NCBI RefSeq assembly: GCF_000620085.1
Contig: NZ_JHVJ01000005.1
Span: 124,001 to 188,000, forward strand
DNA length: 64,000 bases
Reading direction: 5' to 3'
Origin: Marinobacterium jannaschii DSM 6295
GTDB lineage: Bacteria > Pseudomonadota > Gammaproteobacteria > Pseudomonadales > Balneatricaceae
Below are positions 20,664-30,256 of the stretch, one piece after another. The notes under the pieces were generated by a model, which was not told the origin of the DNA, ran no database searches, and saw only the letters and a program-made list of their open reading frames with translations. The translations under genes were made by a program, and so were the position numbers. Positions within the stretch are counted from its first letter, which is position 1. Each line of letters begins with the position of its first letter.

Positions 20664-21635
20664 ATGAATCCTATCCCGGTACTATCGATGGCGGTCCTTG
20701 TCCTGATGGCGGCAATATGGGCTTATGCTCCGGCTGACACTCATGCTTATCAGGGCAGGAGCGCACCGCCAACCAGCAGTCAGAAAGGGTTTGCGGCATC
20801 TGAAAAGATCGTCGACCTGCTCAGTTCTCATTTGCAGCACGCATCCAACATTCAGGCGCTGGTTATGAAAGACGTCCGTGAACAACGGGTGAACCTGCGT
20901 CACTTTGATGGTCTCAGCCTCTACCTGCTTGAACACAAAGCGGCGCTTAATGCCGTAGATTATCTATACTTCGCAACACCCGAAGGCGGTATCACGACCG
21001 CAGGCATCAATCCGGAAGGTATCCTGCAGATAATGAAGACTCCGGCAAATGCACCGGGGGACTTTATTGCCTACAGAGTCGATGCACAGGGAAAGCTCAG
21101 CGATATACTGAAAAACGCCGGCCATTTCGATCCGAGGGAAAGGGGTTGGTATCAATGTGCCAGTAACCGGTACTCCGGCTGCTGGTCGCCTCCCTATGCC
21201 GGTAAGCTGGATAATATCCTTGGCGTTAGTTTTGCTTCCGCAGTCTATGATCCAAAGGGTGAATTTCTCGGAATACTGGGCCTGGACCTTTTACTGGCAG
21301 AAATTTCCCGTGAACTTAAAGATACGCGAGACAGGCTGGGGCAGGTTAGCTGGGTGCTTGATCATCAGGGCGGGCTGATCGCCAGTTCTAACGGCATTGA
21401 TGAGGTGATCTCCCAGTCCGGGGCAAATGAGCGCACACGACTCGCCGAGATCCGCTCGGATTTAGGGCCCCGAGTGGCGCAGTTACTGACCGACAAGCAT
21501 ATCATCCTGGCGGCGATTTCTCGGCCACAACAACACCGTTTCAGCTTCAGAAATAGTACTTACCTACTGACGCTTGAACCTTTTCGTCCCAATATGGATA
21601 TAAACTGGGTGATTGCGACCACGATACCCCTCTGA
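20664..21635 (+). CDS. Orphan dCache-type sensor domain protein without output module
   Basis: A 323-residue protein with one N-terminal membrane anchor or signal peptide (about 5-27) followed by a complete double-Cache sensor domain. Signs of dCache_1 include the DPRERGWYQ motif (about 154-162), YAGKLDNILGVSFASAVYDPKGEFLGILGLDL, and the terminal NWVIATTIPL that in chemoreceptors and sensor kinases leads directly into the second transmembrane helix. Here a TGA follows at once, so no kinase, GGDEF or methyl-accepting domain is attached. It may act as a secreted or anchored ligand-binding partner, or be a truncated receptor; no downstream remnant is seen. The start has only a weak Shine-Dalgarno. 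Confidence 0.8.
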   Translation: MNPIPVLSMAVLVLMAAIWAYAPADTHAYQGRSAPPTSSQKGFAASEKIVDLLSSHLQHASNIQALVMKDVREQRVNLRHFDGLSLYLLEHKAALNAVDYLYFATPEGGITTAGINPEGILQIMKTPANAPGDFIAYRVDAQGKLSDILKNAGHFDPRERGWYQCASNRYSGCWSPPYAGKLDNILGVSFASAVYDPKGEFLGILGLDLLLAEISRELKDTRDRLGQVSWVLDHQGGLIASSNGIDEVISQSGANERTRLAEIRSDLGPRVAQLLTDKHIILAAISRPQQHRFSFRNSTYLLTLEPFRPNMDINWVIATTIPL

Positions 21636-21654
21636 CTAAAGCCGGACAGCCGGA

Positions 21655-22020
21655 TTATTTCACTTCCGAATCAAGGATGAAGCTTTCCAGCTTCTTATCA
21701 ATCCCGAGCACATGGCGTTTCAGCCACTCAGACAGAAAGAGCGACAGCGAGTGACGCAGCTCCTCGTCGTATTCATGATGCTCTTCCAGCATGGTCGCCA
21801 GCTCTTTACGGAACTTGTTATGGGCCGCAACATGCGCCTCACGGCCCGGGTACTCCATCTGTTCCATATAGGCCTCCTCCAACGCAAAGTGAAACTCGGC
21901 ATAGTTATGCAACTTCCGAAACACGCCGATATCAACATTGTCCTCACGTATCTGATCAATCAGCCGGAATAGTTCCTGATGCTGCGTATCCTGCCAGATA
22001 AGGTCGCTGGTTTTTTGCAT
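21655..22020 (-). CDS. Bacteriohemerythrin
   Basis: A 121-residue four-helix oxygen-binding protein. The di-iron ligands of the family are visible: His in TQHQEL (about residue 14), the H-x5-H-x3-E set in LHNYAEFHFALEEAYM (about 38-52), HVAAH (about 63-67), and the final H-x4-D in HVLGID (about 103-108). It probably buffers or senses O2 near the cytoplasm. The ATG at 22020 has aggatga eight bases upstream; an ATG three codons earlier (22029) is too close to that site. It is convergent with the dCache gene and divergent from the hybrid kinase. Confidence 0.9.
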   Translation of the reverse strand: MQKTSDLIWQDTQHQELFRLIDQIREDNVDIGVFRKLHNYAEFHFALEEAYMEQMEYPGREAHVAAHNKFRKELATMLEEHHEYDEELRHSLSLFLSEWLKRHVLGIDKKLESFILDSEVK

Positions 22021-22326
22021 GAAAGTCATCCTGGATTCTTAAATACCCTACTTTCAGACTAAGCAAATCCGGCGATCTCTGCCATAGTCAGGCTCTCCTA
22101 ACTGGCTGAATAAAGATGCAGGTCAAGTAAATCGCTCTGCAGGCATTGAACGGTTTCGCGGGTATTTTTCTGGATTCAGACCCTGAAAAAGGATTAACTG
22201 ACGGGGTATTTGCCCTTTGAACTTCTGCTAAGATTAGGGACTATCGTTACCCTGAGAGACTGACTCAGGAGCTGACGGACAGACCGTATCCGGATCTGAA
22301 TTGTTTTGGGCCAAAATGGATTTTGA
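22021..22326. other. Intergenic region upstream of the hybrid kinase
   Basis: About 300 bases between the divergent hemerythrin and hybrid kinase genes. It should hold both promoters. I see no repeat, RNA or open frame that stands out. Confidence 0.4.
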
Positions 22327-25300
22327 ATGGAACTTAAAAGCAACAGCGAATCGGCCGTCGCCCGGTTAAAGTGGCAAACCACCTCTTTGGTTTGCCTCCT
22401 GTTTCTAACCCTTATTGCAACCTTTGGCTACCACTACAGTATTACCAGTAATGAGCGGGAAAAGCTGAGCCACTATTCGCAAAGAAACCAGATGGTTTCG
22501 CAACTCATATCGGTAATCGGACTGCGGGCAAAAGTCAGAGGACTCGGTGTTGCCATTCTCACCGAAGGCGAAAGCTCCCCCCTCCTTCATGGTGAAATTA
22601 TGCGAAGGATCGGCAGCCTTAACCAGGCTGTTGCAGAATTTTCCGCCAGTGAAGCGCTTGCCAGCGAAGCGCTGAGTCCATCAATGAAAAGCCGTCTCGG
22701 TGGCTGGCATCAGAACGTCCGTTCCTTCAACGAGTCAGCTGGGCAGATAATCAAAAACCAGATTTCAGCTGATAACTGGCTTGAGCTATCCAACTCTCTG
22801 ATTGAATACGAACTGGAACTTAACCGCCAACTGCTGATGCCCGTTTCGGGAATTGAATGGGTCCGCCTGTTCGCTGAACTGGAACAGGATGCGACATCGC
22901 TGGTGCATTACGCAGGTCAGCAGAGAGCATTGGTTAAGGCGCTGCTGATTGAAGACAAGCCAGTATCGCCTCAGTTACAGGCTGATCTGACAAGGTTAAA
23001 CGGAAATATCGAGGGATACATTTCAAAACTGAATGCAGCACGTTTGCTGGATTCATTACCGCTGGATATGAAGAACTCCCTGGTACTGTTCGAGAGTATC
23101 TACCGCAATGAATTACAAGCCAGCTTCAATCTGATCCTTCAGCAAAGTCGTCAATCCAGCCCCTACAGCTTGTCACCTTCACAATGGTGGCGTCAGGCAT
23201 CCAATTCGATTGATGCGGCAGAAAGTATTGCCAGTAATGCCAGCACCCTGATGCAGCGCTATCTGGATGAACTCTACACAGAACAGCAGCATATAAGTTA
23301 TCAGGTAATCGCCGAAGCGATTGTTCTGTTTACGATTACCTCAGCCATTCTCGGCTGGTTGTTAATGATACTGTTCAGGACGATCAAAGAGCTCAACAGT
23401 CAGCAGGCACAAAACCATAACTATTACCGGGCGATTCTGAACTGCCCGGTTGGCATTCTCATCTGCGACCCGACCGGACGGGTGCAGTTTGCCAACGAAA
23501 ACTATCTGCGTGATATTGCCTCAACAAACGATGAGGTGGTTCAGCGCACACTGTCCGATGTACTGAGCGTCACTGACCGGTCCTTCTCCGCCCAGTTGTC
23601 CGAAAGGATAAAGAAAGGTCTCGGCCTTACCGCCGAAGGCGTCTGCAAGACCTCTGATATCAGTTACGAAGCACGCATTCACGTCACCCCGATCAGAGAT
23701 GAACAGGGCGAAAATGTGGTGAGTTACCTCGCAATCGTTAACAACATCTCCGAACAGAAAGTACTGGAAAAGCAGCTTCTTAAGTATCAGTCGGAGCTTG
23801 AGTCTGAAGTAAGCTCTCGTACCGCTGAGTTGGCACAAAGCGAAGCCCGGTCCCGGGCAATCTTTGATATGGCCGCCAGCGCCATTATTACCATCGATAA
23901 ACAGGGTCTGATCCGTGATATCAACCCGGCCGCCAGCAAGATGTTTGGTTATCAGAAGGATCAGGTCATCGGGCAGAATATTTCGCTGCTGATGCCCCAG
24001 CCCTACCGGGCTGAACACGATGGCTACCTGAAGAGTTACCAGCGTACGGGTGACGCCAAGGTCATTGGGCAGAATCGTGAGGCTTCAGCTCAGCACCGGG
24101 ATGGTCATGTTTTCCCCATTCAGCTATCTGTCAGTGAAGTACAGAGTGAAAATGACCACTTCTATGTCGGAATGATCACGGATATCAGTGACCGGAAGGC
24201 ATTTGAGGCAAGCCTCCAGCAGGCAAAAGAACAGGCAGAACAGGCCAGCGATATAAAGAGCAGCTTTCTGGCAAATATCAGCCATGAAATACGCACACCG
24301 ATGAACGCCATTATCGGTATGACTGAAGTGGTGCTGGAAGGCAGCATTGAAGACCAGCAGCGCAAACACCTGAGTATTGTCCTGCAGTCGGCAAAGTCCC
24401 TGCTGGAGATCCTTAACCAGGTGCTGGACCTTGCCAAGCTGGAGGATGGCAGCGTCGGACTGAGCCTGACTGACTTCAACTTCCGTGGCCTGATCAATGA
24501 AGTCCTGTCGCCGTTTGCCTTTACGGCAAAAACCCGCAAACTCGATTTTGTTATCGATATTGATGATGCGTTACCACCCTACTTCACCGGGGACACCCTG
24601 AGAATCAGGCAGGTGCTGTCGAATCTGGTTGGAAATGCCATTAAGTTTACCGAATCAGGCTTTGTGCAGATAAGGATAATGCGCGGCGAAGCAGACAGTG
24701 TGCGGTTTGAAGTGATAGACAGTGGCATCGGCATTCCCGATGACACACTGGCTTCGATCTTTGACAGCTTTACCCAGGCAGATAACAGTATTAGCCGGCG
24801 CTTTGGCGGTACCGGCCTGGGAACAACGATCAGTCAACAGCTGGTAGAGCTGATGGGCGGTAGTATCAGCGTCACCAGTGAACTCGGCATCGGCAGTACC
24901 TTCCGCTTTGAAATTCCGCTACGGCCGGTCGATAAACCCGCAATCCCATCAAACACTATCAAACCGCAACATAATCAGATAAACCGTGCGCTCCATATAC
25001 TGGTGGCGGAAGATCAGCCCGCTAACCAGGAACTGGTGAAACTCCGCCTGACCCGGGCCGGCCATCAGGTGACGCTGGCATCCGATGGCCGGGAAGCCAT
25101 ACGGGCATTTCGCGAACAGCACTTCGACCTGATTCTGATGGACGTACATATGCCGAAGGCGGATGGCTTTGAGGCGACCCGTTCAATCAGGCGTATCGAG
25201 TTCGAGCGCAACCTGCCAGCCACACCGATCGTAGCGCTTAGCGCTTCAGTACTGAAGAAAGAGCAGGACGAGTGCCGGGCCAGTGGGATGGATGGCTTTA

Positions 25301-26046
25301 TCGCCAAGCCGATCGATTTTGCCCTGCTGCAGGACACGATCCATAGCTTCTTCAGTGGAACGGCCGTCAAGGTTGAAAGAAATTCAGTCCATTTTGCTGT
25401 CGATACCCCCGAGTCAGAACATAAGAAACCTGCTGAGCAGGGCCTGCTTCCCATCTGTGACTTTAATGCCGGACTTGAACTCTGGGGCGACGAAGCGTTT
25501 TATCGCAAAGCGCTGATCACCTTTGCCAGTACATTGCCTGATGAGGCACAGGCGTTAGCCAATTCTGTTCCTGATGATCTGAAACAGGCACGGTTGCAGA
25601 TTCATACCATTAAAGGCGCAGCCGCCAACCTTAAACTTCTTCGGTTAGCCGAAATAAGTGAACGGATGGAGGGTTTGTTGAGTGAATCCTGCCCGGATAT
25701 CGCCAATATCCGTTTATTGGTTAAAGAGGTGCGCTCTGTCGCCGAAGTTACTTATACGGCGATCACCGAGCGGAATGAAGATCGCCCGGCCAGCCCTCCG
25801 GGCATCGTCTGTGATGAGGGAGAAGTGGCCATATCCCTACTGAAAACACTGCGGCTTAGCGTTCTTTCGGGTCAGATTGACAGCCAGGCGACAGAACAGC
25901 TTCAGCGCATTATGCGGGGGGATATGCTCGACAGACTGATGGGCTTCATCGACGCCTTTGATTTCGGTGAAGCAGCAAACCTGATTGATGAAATATTACT
26001 GAAGCTGGAATCGGTAGATAAGACAGAGGCACTGGATGAGCTATAA
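22327..26046 (+). CDS. Hybrid sensor histidine kinase (TM-PAS-PAS-HisKA-HATPase-REC-Hpt)
   Basis: A 1239-residue membrane phosphorelay kinase. Transmembrane helices at about 17-36 and 325-348 bound a large helical periplasmic sensor. Two PAS domains follow (about 365-480 and 510-630), the second with an oxygen-sensor-like MFGYQKDQVIG segment and a C-terminal coiled linker. HisKA has FLANISHEIRTPMN with the phosphoacceptor His 653; the ATPase has LVGNAIKFTESG (N box), DSGIGIPDD and FGGTGLG. The receiver domain carries VAEDQPANQ and the acceptor Asp 939 (LILMDVHMP). A C-terminal Hpt domain has His 1093 in QIHTIKGAAANL. All relay residues are intact. Its end overlaps the start of the HD-GYP response regulator, its likely output. 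Confidence 0.94.
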   Translation: MELKSNSESAVARLKWQTTSLVCLLFLTLIATFGYHYSITSNEREKLSHYSQRNQMVSQLISVIGLRAKVRGLGVAILTEGESSPLLHGEIMRRIGSLNQAVAEFSASEALASEALSPSMKSRLGGWHQNVRSFNESAGQIIKNQISADNWLELSNSLIEYELELNRQLLMPVSGIEWVRLFAELEQDATSLVHYAGQQRALVKALLIEDKPVSPQLQADLTRLNGNIEGYISKLNAARLLDSLPLDMKNSLVLFESIYRNELQASFNLILQQSRQSSPYSLSPSQWWRQASNSIDAAESIASNASTLMQRYLDELYTEQQHISYQVIAEAIVLFTITSAILGWLLMILFRTIKELNSQQAQNHNYYRAILNCPVGILICDPTGRVQFANENYLRDIASTNDEVVQRTLSDVLSVTDRSFSAQLSERIKKGLGLTAEGVCKTSDISYEARIHVTPIRDEQGENVVSYLAIVNNISEQKVLEKQLLKYQSELESEVSSRTAELAQSEARSRAIFDMAASAIITIDKQGLIRDINPAASKMFGYQKDQVIGQNISLLMPQPYRAEHDGYLKSYQRTGDAKVIGQNREASAQHRDGHVFPIQLSVSEVQSENDHFYVGMITDISDRKAFEASLQQAKEQAEQASDIKSSFLANISHEIRTPMNAIIGMTEVVLEGSIEDQQRKHLSIVLQSAKSLLEILNQVLDLAKLEDGSVGLSLTDFNFRGLINEVLSPFAFTAKTRKLDFVIDIDDALPPYFTGDTLRIRQVLSNLVGNAIKFTESGFVQIRIMRGEADSVRFEVIDSGIGIPDDTLASIFDSFTQADNSISRRFGGTGLGTTISQQLVELMGGSISVTSELGIGSTFRFEIPLRPVDKPAIPSNTIKPQHNQINRALHILVAEDQPANQELVKLRLTRAGHQVTLASDGREAIRAFREQHFDLILMDVHMPKADGFEATRSIRRIEFERNLPATPIVALSASVLKKEQDECRASGMDGFIAKPIDFALLQDTIHSFFSGTAVKVERNSVHFAVDTPESEHKKPAEQGLLPICDFNAGLELWGDEAFYRKALITFASTLPDEAQALANSVPDDLKQARLQIHTIKGAAANLKLLRLAEISERMEGLLSESCPDIANIRLLVKEVRSVAEVTYTAITERNEDRPASPPGIVCDEGEVAISLLKTLRLSVLSGQIDSQATEQLQRIMRGDMLDRLMGFIDAFDFGEAANLIDEILLKLESVDKTEALDEL

Positions 26047-27124
26047 AATTCTGTTGGTTGATGACGAGCCGGTTAATCTTTCTCTGTTGAAGAGCGTCCT
26101 TCAGGACCAATACAGCCTGTTTTTTGCCAGAAGTGCTGAAGAAGCGATACTGCGGCTACATCAAAACAAGCCGGACCTGATCCTGCTTGATATTATGATG
26201 CCGGGAAAAGACGGATTTGCCCTCTGCCGCGAGATAAAAGAGACCCCGCTGATCGGTGAAGTCCCGGTAATCCTGGTTACCGCGCTCAGCGATCAGGGCA
26301 ACGAAGAACGGGGTTTCGCCTCCGGGGCTGTCGATTATATTTCCAAACCGATTGTCCCTGCCCTGGTGCGCGCCAGGGTCAAAACACACCTGGCCCTCTA
26401 CCACCGGCAACAGGAACTGGAAAAGGCCGTTTACGAGCGTACGCTCGAACTGGAGCACTCACAATTGGCAGCAATCCGGATGCTCGGACGCGCTGCTGAG
26501 TATAAGGACAATGAGACCGGCACTCATGTTATTCGCATGAGCTACTACTCTAAAATCCTCGCCGCAGCGCTGGGCTGGCCCGCCCGCGAGCAGCATCTGA
26601 TCTTCCAGGCCTCACCGATGCATGATATCGGGAAGATCGGTGTGCCCGATGCAATCCTGCGCAAACCCGGCAAGCTGGACGCCGATGAATGGGACGTCAT
26701 GCTGGAACACCCGATTATCGGTGCCCGAATCATCGATTCTCAGTTCCATGACCTTAAATCCAGCCCGTTGCTGGAAATGGCCCGCCGTATCGCCCTGTCG
26801 CACCACGAGAAATGGGATGGCTCGGGATATCCCAAAGGACTGAAAGGTGAGGAGATCCCTGTCGAAGGCCGTATTGTTGCTATTGCCGACGTATTTGATG
26901 CCCTCACGTCCAAGCGCCCTTACAAGGATGCCTGGAGCGTCGAGGATGCGATGGCGCTGCTGGAAGAGCAGGCCGGCAAACACTTCGATCCCGGCCTGAT
27001 TGAACTGTTCAGGAACAGCCTGCCGGAGATACTGGCCATCAAAGAGCGCTGGAAAGACGGTGGCGATGCATCCTGCGATATTCTTTATGATAATGCGCTG
27101 ACGATGGATAGCGTATCGGAGTAG
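26036..27124 (+). CDS. Response regulator with HD-GYP phosphodiesterase output
   Basis: A 362-residue two-domain protein. The receiver (about 1-120) has the acidic pair VDDEP and acceptor Asp 52 (LLDIMMPG). After a coiled linker the HD-GYP domain (about 150-340) shows MHDIGKIGVPD with His 196/Asp 197, LEHPIIG, SHHEKWDGSGYPKGL (GYP near 263) and AIADVFDALTSKRPYK, the set expected for active c-di-GMP hydrolysis. The start lies 11 bases inside the hybrid kinase gene, so the two are co-translated and the kinase very likely controls this enzyme. Confidence 0.94.
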   Translation: MSYKILLVDDEPVNLSLLKSVLQDQYSLFFARSAEEAILRLHQNKPDLILLDIMMPGKDGFALCREIKETPLIGEVPVILVTALSDQGNEERGFASGAVDYISKPIVPALVRARVKTHLALYHRQQELEKAVYERTLELEHSQLAAIRMLGRAAEYKDNETGTHVIRMSYYSKILAAALGWPAREQHLIFQASPMHDIGKIGVPDAILRKPGKLDADEWDVMLEHPIIGARIIDSQFHDLKSSPLLEMARRIALSHHEKWDGSGYPKGLKGEEIPVEGRIVAIADVFDALTSKRPYKDAWSVEDAMALLEEQAGKHFDPGLIELFRNSLPEILAIKERWKDGGDASCDILYDNALTMDSVSE

Positions 27125-27269
27125 CCTGCACGCGGCGAACAGTAACAGGGGCGTTACCAGATCTTCACGCCGGCCTCGGTTCAGCCTGTCTTCGTCGGTT
27201 TGCTTCGGGCGCTATAAATGTGATCGCGACGCCCCGCCATGGCCCTCAGCCTCGTAATTGCCCCGGCAC

Positions 27270-28202
27270 TCAACTTTTAGTCGCACTGGCGATTTCACGC
27301 TCCCAGTAAGGCAGATCCCGGTCGAAATACCGCGCCAGAAACTCAATAAAGGTTCTTACCCGTAAAGGCAGGTAATTCGTCTTCGGATAGACGATATAGG
27401 CCGTAAACTCGCGCCACTTATAGTCTTCCAGTAGCAACATGAGTTCGCCGGAACAGATTGCCTGATAAGAGATAAATGTTGGCTGATTAATAATTCCACT
27501 TCCGGCGATCGCCATATCGCGCAGGAAAGCGCCGTTATTTGCGCTGATAAACGTAGCGGGATCGATAGCGCCCTTCTTTCCCGATGGATCAGTGTACAAC
27601 CACTTCGAATCACGCGCCCCGCTGTAGCGTAAACAGTCTAACTCCAGCAGTTCTTTCGGGGTGCTGGGCAACGCCCTGTTTCTGAAATATTCAGGACTTG
27701 CCGCTACCGCATGCCGGATCTGTGTTAGAGGCCTGGCGGCCAGGCGACTGTCGGCCAGATCGGCTATACGCAGCGCCAGGTCGTAGCCACCATGGACCAG
27801 ATCAATCTGACTGTCAGAAAAGTCGATATCAACCCTGACTAACGGGTGCAGTTTTATAAACTCGCGTATCGCCGGATTCAGGTGCATCAGGCCAAACGTC
27901 AGAGGCGACGCTATTCTCAGCCTGCCTTGTACCTGGCCACGTGAACCGCTTGCCACGGACTCTGCAACATCCACCGCCGACAAGATACTTTTGCACTGCT
28001 CCAGAAATGCCCTGCCTGAGTCAGTCAGGTTCAGGCGCCGGGTTGTCCGGGCCAGTAGCTGAACCTCAAGACGCGCTTCCAGATCAGACAGGCGTTTACT
28101 GACCACAGACTTTGCTACGGCCAGCTGTTCCGCAGCCGCAGATATAGAACCCGCTTCCACAACCCGTACAAAGGTCTCCATCTCCACCAACTTATCTGCC
28201 AT
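27270..28202 (-). CDS. LysR-family transcriptional regulator
   Basis: A 310-residue regulator with an N-terminal winged helix-turn-helix (METFVRVVEAGSISAAAEQL...SVVSKRLSDLEARLEVQLLART) and a type-2 periplasmic-binding-like effector domain. It is of the small CrgA/AaeR-like subgroup that often represses neighbouring genes. I chose the ATG at 28202, preceded by agagggg; a longer frame from 28244 would place the first codons inside a perfect palindrome that is more likely the operator. It is divergent from the secreted protein gene at 28346, the likely target. Confidence 0.92.
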   Translation of the reverse strand: MADKLVEMETFVRVVEAGSISAAAEQLAVAKSVVSKRLSDLEARLEVQLLARTTRRLNLTDSGRAFLEQCKSILSAVDVAESVASGSRGQVQGRLRIASPLTFGLMHLNPAIREFIKLHPLVRVDIDFSDSQIDLVHGGYDLALRIADLADSRLAARPLTQIRHAVAASPEYFRNRALPSTPKELLELDCLRYSGARDSKWLYTDPSGKKGAIDPATFISANNGAFLRDMAIAGSGIINQPTFISYQAICSGELMLLLEDYKWREFTAYIVYPKTNYLPLRVRTFIEFLARYFDRDLPYWEREIASATKS

Positions 28203-28223
28203 ACGCCCCTCTATACGACTCCT

Positions 28224-28244
28224 TTGTTCTTTAATAAAGAACAA
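28224..28244. promoter_or_regulatory. Perfect 21-bp palindrome in the LysR divergent promoter
   Basis: TTGTTCTTTA, one central A, then TAAAGAACAA: ten-base arms without mismatch. It lies 22 bases upstream of the LysR start and about 100 bases upstream of the divergent secreted-protein gene, the usual place for a LysR recognition site. The T-N11-A spacing of LysR boxes is present within it. Confidence 0.65.
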
Positions 28245-28345
28245 TATATTCGACCAGCCTCTGTTTTTCGACTCAAATAAGAAAAGTACTCTGGGCTTAC
28301 ATCAACGCAGCTCTATTGCCGCGGATACCAGAGGAGAATCCTGTT

Positions 28346-29140
28346 ATGAATAAATTGCTGAGTATGGCGCTGTTAGGCGCTTCTTTGCTGCTGCCACTGC
28401 ATAGCTTTGCAGATCAAACCGGCACAGAAGGCACACTAAAACTGGCTTATAGCGACGGCAGGCCGGTCACCAGCGGGGTCGATAACGTCAATGCTGTATT
28501 ACGCTCAGTAGGAGTCCGGGTCAGTACCCTGCCTCTGCCTGACGCCGCACTTCCCATATTGGAGAGTTCACAGGCCCGGGCGATCACATCGGAAGAAGCC
28601 GATCAACTCATCTCGCACTTCTCCCTCAATCGCGGTGAATTGCTGGACGAAATTCGCAAAGCCGGTCGCAAACCTGAAGCACATCGGGGTGGTTACCTGT
28701 CCACCTCCGAAGGCGGCAACGCCCCCTATCCAAAAGTGTATGACATGAAGGCACTGACCCCGGAGATCAAAGCCTATCTGCAGGAAAAGTTTGGCAAGCT
28801 ACACGTTAACAGTGCGGATAACGGCATGGGGATCGATGAAGTGATGACCATCGTATCCGGTGGCCCATGGACATGGTTTTTCTCTTTGCCGGACAACGTT
28901 GTCGGCAAACTCACCCTGGGCCATGTAGGTCTGAAGGGACAGGCCTGGCGAATTAGCTACCCCGGCCTTGGACCGCATGGCGGCTTTCTTGATTCCGACT
29001 ACGGACTTGTCGTCGCCTATGCCCACGGTCCCGACAACTTCGTGATTCGCTACCAGGAACCAGGTATTGAAGGAGCCGAACTCCTCAATACCAACCCCTG
29101 GATCGATTTTTCTGCTGAAACACCCAAACTGCTCGACTAA
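28346..29140 (+). CDS. Secreted protein of unknown function under likely LysR control
   Basis: A 264-residue protein with a clear signal peptide (MNKLLSMALLGASLLLPLHSFA, about 22 residues; two parts) and a hydrophilic mature chain. The second half is rich in Gly and aromatic residues (GGPWTWFFSLPDNVVG, GLGPHGGFLDSDYGLVVAYAHGP). No cysteine pair, membrane segment or catalytic motif that I recognise. A gaggag Shine-Dalgarno sits before the ATG at 28346; an upstream TTG frame is not needed. It is divergent from a LysR regulator and ends in a strong hairpin, so it is a single-gene unit. Function unknown. Confidence 0.8.
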   Translation: MNKLLSMALLGASLLLPLHSFADQTGTEGTLKLAYSDGRPVTSGVDNVNAVLRSVGVRVSTLPLPDAALPILESSQARAITSEEADQLISHFSLNRGELLDEIRKAGRKPEAHRGGYLSTSEGGNAPYPKVYDMKALTPEIKAYLQEKFGKLHVNSADNGMGIDEVMTIVSGGPWTWFFSLPDNVVGKLTLGHVGLKGQAWRISYPGLGPHGGFLDSDYGLVVAYAHGPDNFVIRYQEPGIEGAELLNTNPWIDFSAETPKLLD

Positions 29141-29157
29141 CAGAACTAGCTAAAACC

Positions 29158-29201
29158 AGGCCTGACAACGACCTTTCTGAAGAAAGCTGATTGTCAGGCC
29201 T
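29158..29201 (+). terminator. Hairpin terminator after the secreted-protein gene
   Basis: AGGCCTGACAA (29158-29168) pairs perfectly with TTGTCAGGCCT (29191-29201), and a second stem CTTTCT/AGAAAG lies in the loop. It starts 17 bases after the stop codon. The T run is short (TTT). Confidence 0.7.
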
Positions 29202-29204
29202 TTG

Positions 29205-29567
29205 CTAATGAATGCCGCAACCACATTTAAGCTAGCTCTGCATACTAACTGTCTGCAATACACGCCCGCACTGAATGTCCGGATACACGATGGATCGACC
29301 TATATAAAACGCAGACAAAGCTCCTCTACAGGCCGCATGAACTGGTAGGCAATTTACCGCGTTCATGGAAATTAAAACGAAGACTATTCCAACCACCTGA
29401 TTACAAAAGGCTTTTTACTAGCGAAGTAGCCGTACCAAATTGAAAGACCGCTTCTGGCATTTAGCAGTGATTCTAGGCCCGCAAACCTCACGACCGCTTT
29501 GGGACGGTAAGCGAGCACCTCATGATCCTAAGCTTTAAGTCTCCAACAGCAACAAAGGAGGCTTACC
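29205..29567. other. Non-coding stretch before the recombinase pseudogene
   Basis: About 360 bases with no credible gene. It contains scattered stop codons in all frames and a segment (gaccgctttgggacggtaagcg, 29488-29509) that looks like the leader commonly found ahead of this recombinase type. No clear attachment site or terminal repeat is visible. Confidence 0.35.
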
Positions 29568-30189
29568 ATCGCAGCTCCTCTATACCGCTCCAAACGTACA
29601 CCGTGGAACAAAGGGAATCTGGTCGGCCAGAAGAAACCGCTCAAGCTCAGGGAAATCTGGGCTATCCGCATCAGGCTTCAGATAGTCCAATCTCATCGTG
29701 ACTGGCCTTGTTCAACTTAGCTATTGATAGCAAGTTGAGAGCATGTGATTTGGTGAGGCTTCGAGTGAAAGATGTAGCACATGGCTCAGAGGTTCAGTCA
29801 CGTGCCTTGATCCTACAGCAAAAGATACAGATACCAGTCCGATTCGAATTTATGGAACAGACAAAGCAATCTGTTCTGCACTGGATAAAACTGTCAGGTG
29901 GCCATGCAACAACTACCTGTTCCCAAATCGGAACGACAGGTCACGTCACATGAGTACGAGGCAAGATGCCCGTATCATGAAACGCTGGGTGACAACCATC
30001 GGTTTCGATGTTTCCGCCTACGGCATTCACTCGATGAGGCGAGCTAAACCGCCACTGATCTATAAACGAACTAAAAACCTCAGGGCAGTGCAATTGCTCC
30101 TTGGACATACCAAGCTGGAGAGTACCGTTCGTTATCTGGGTATTGATGTAGATGATGCTCTGGAAATGGCAGAACAGATTGAAGTCTGA
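29568..30189 (+). pseudogene. Tyrosine recombinase (integrase) pseudogene with three lesions
   Basis: Remnant of a compact (about 205 residue) phage-integrase-type recombinase. A strong aaaggagg precedes an ATC where the ATG should be (29568), followed by APLYRSKRTPWNKGNLVGQKK in frame. Near 29695-29705 one base is missing (cgtgac-tggcc), shifting into the frame that reads LFNLAIDSKLRACDLVRLR (Box I Arg). A second shift near 29905-29915 moves to the frame reading YLFPNRNDRSRHMSTRQDARI, then GIHSMRRA (H-x-x-R) and LLGHTKLESTVRYLG with the last His and the nucleophilic Tyr. All catalytic residues survive, so decay is recent, but the gene cannot be translated as one chain. Confidence 0.85.
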
Positions 30190-30256
30190 TGCAAAGGCCG
30201 CAGCGACCAGGACGGTCGCTTAACGGCACGAAACGGACGTTGTAGAACAATAAAAA

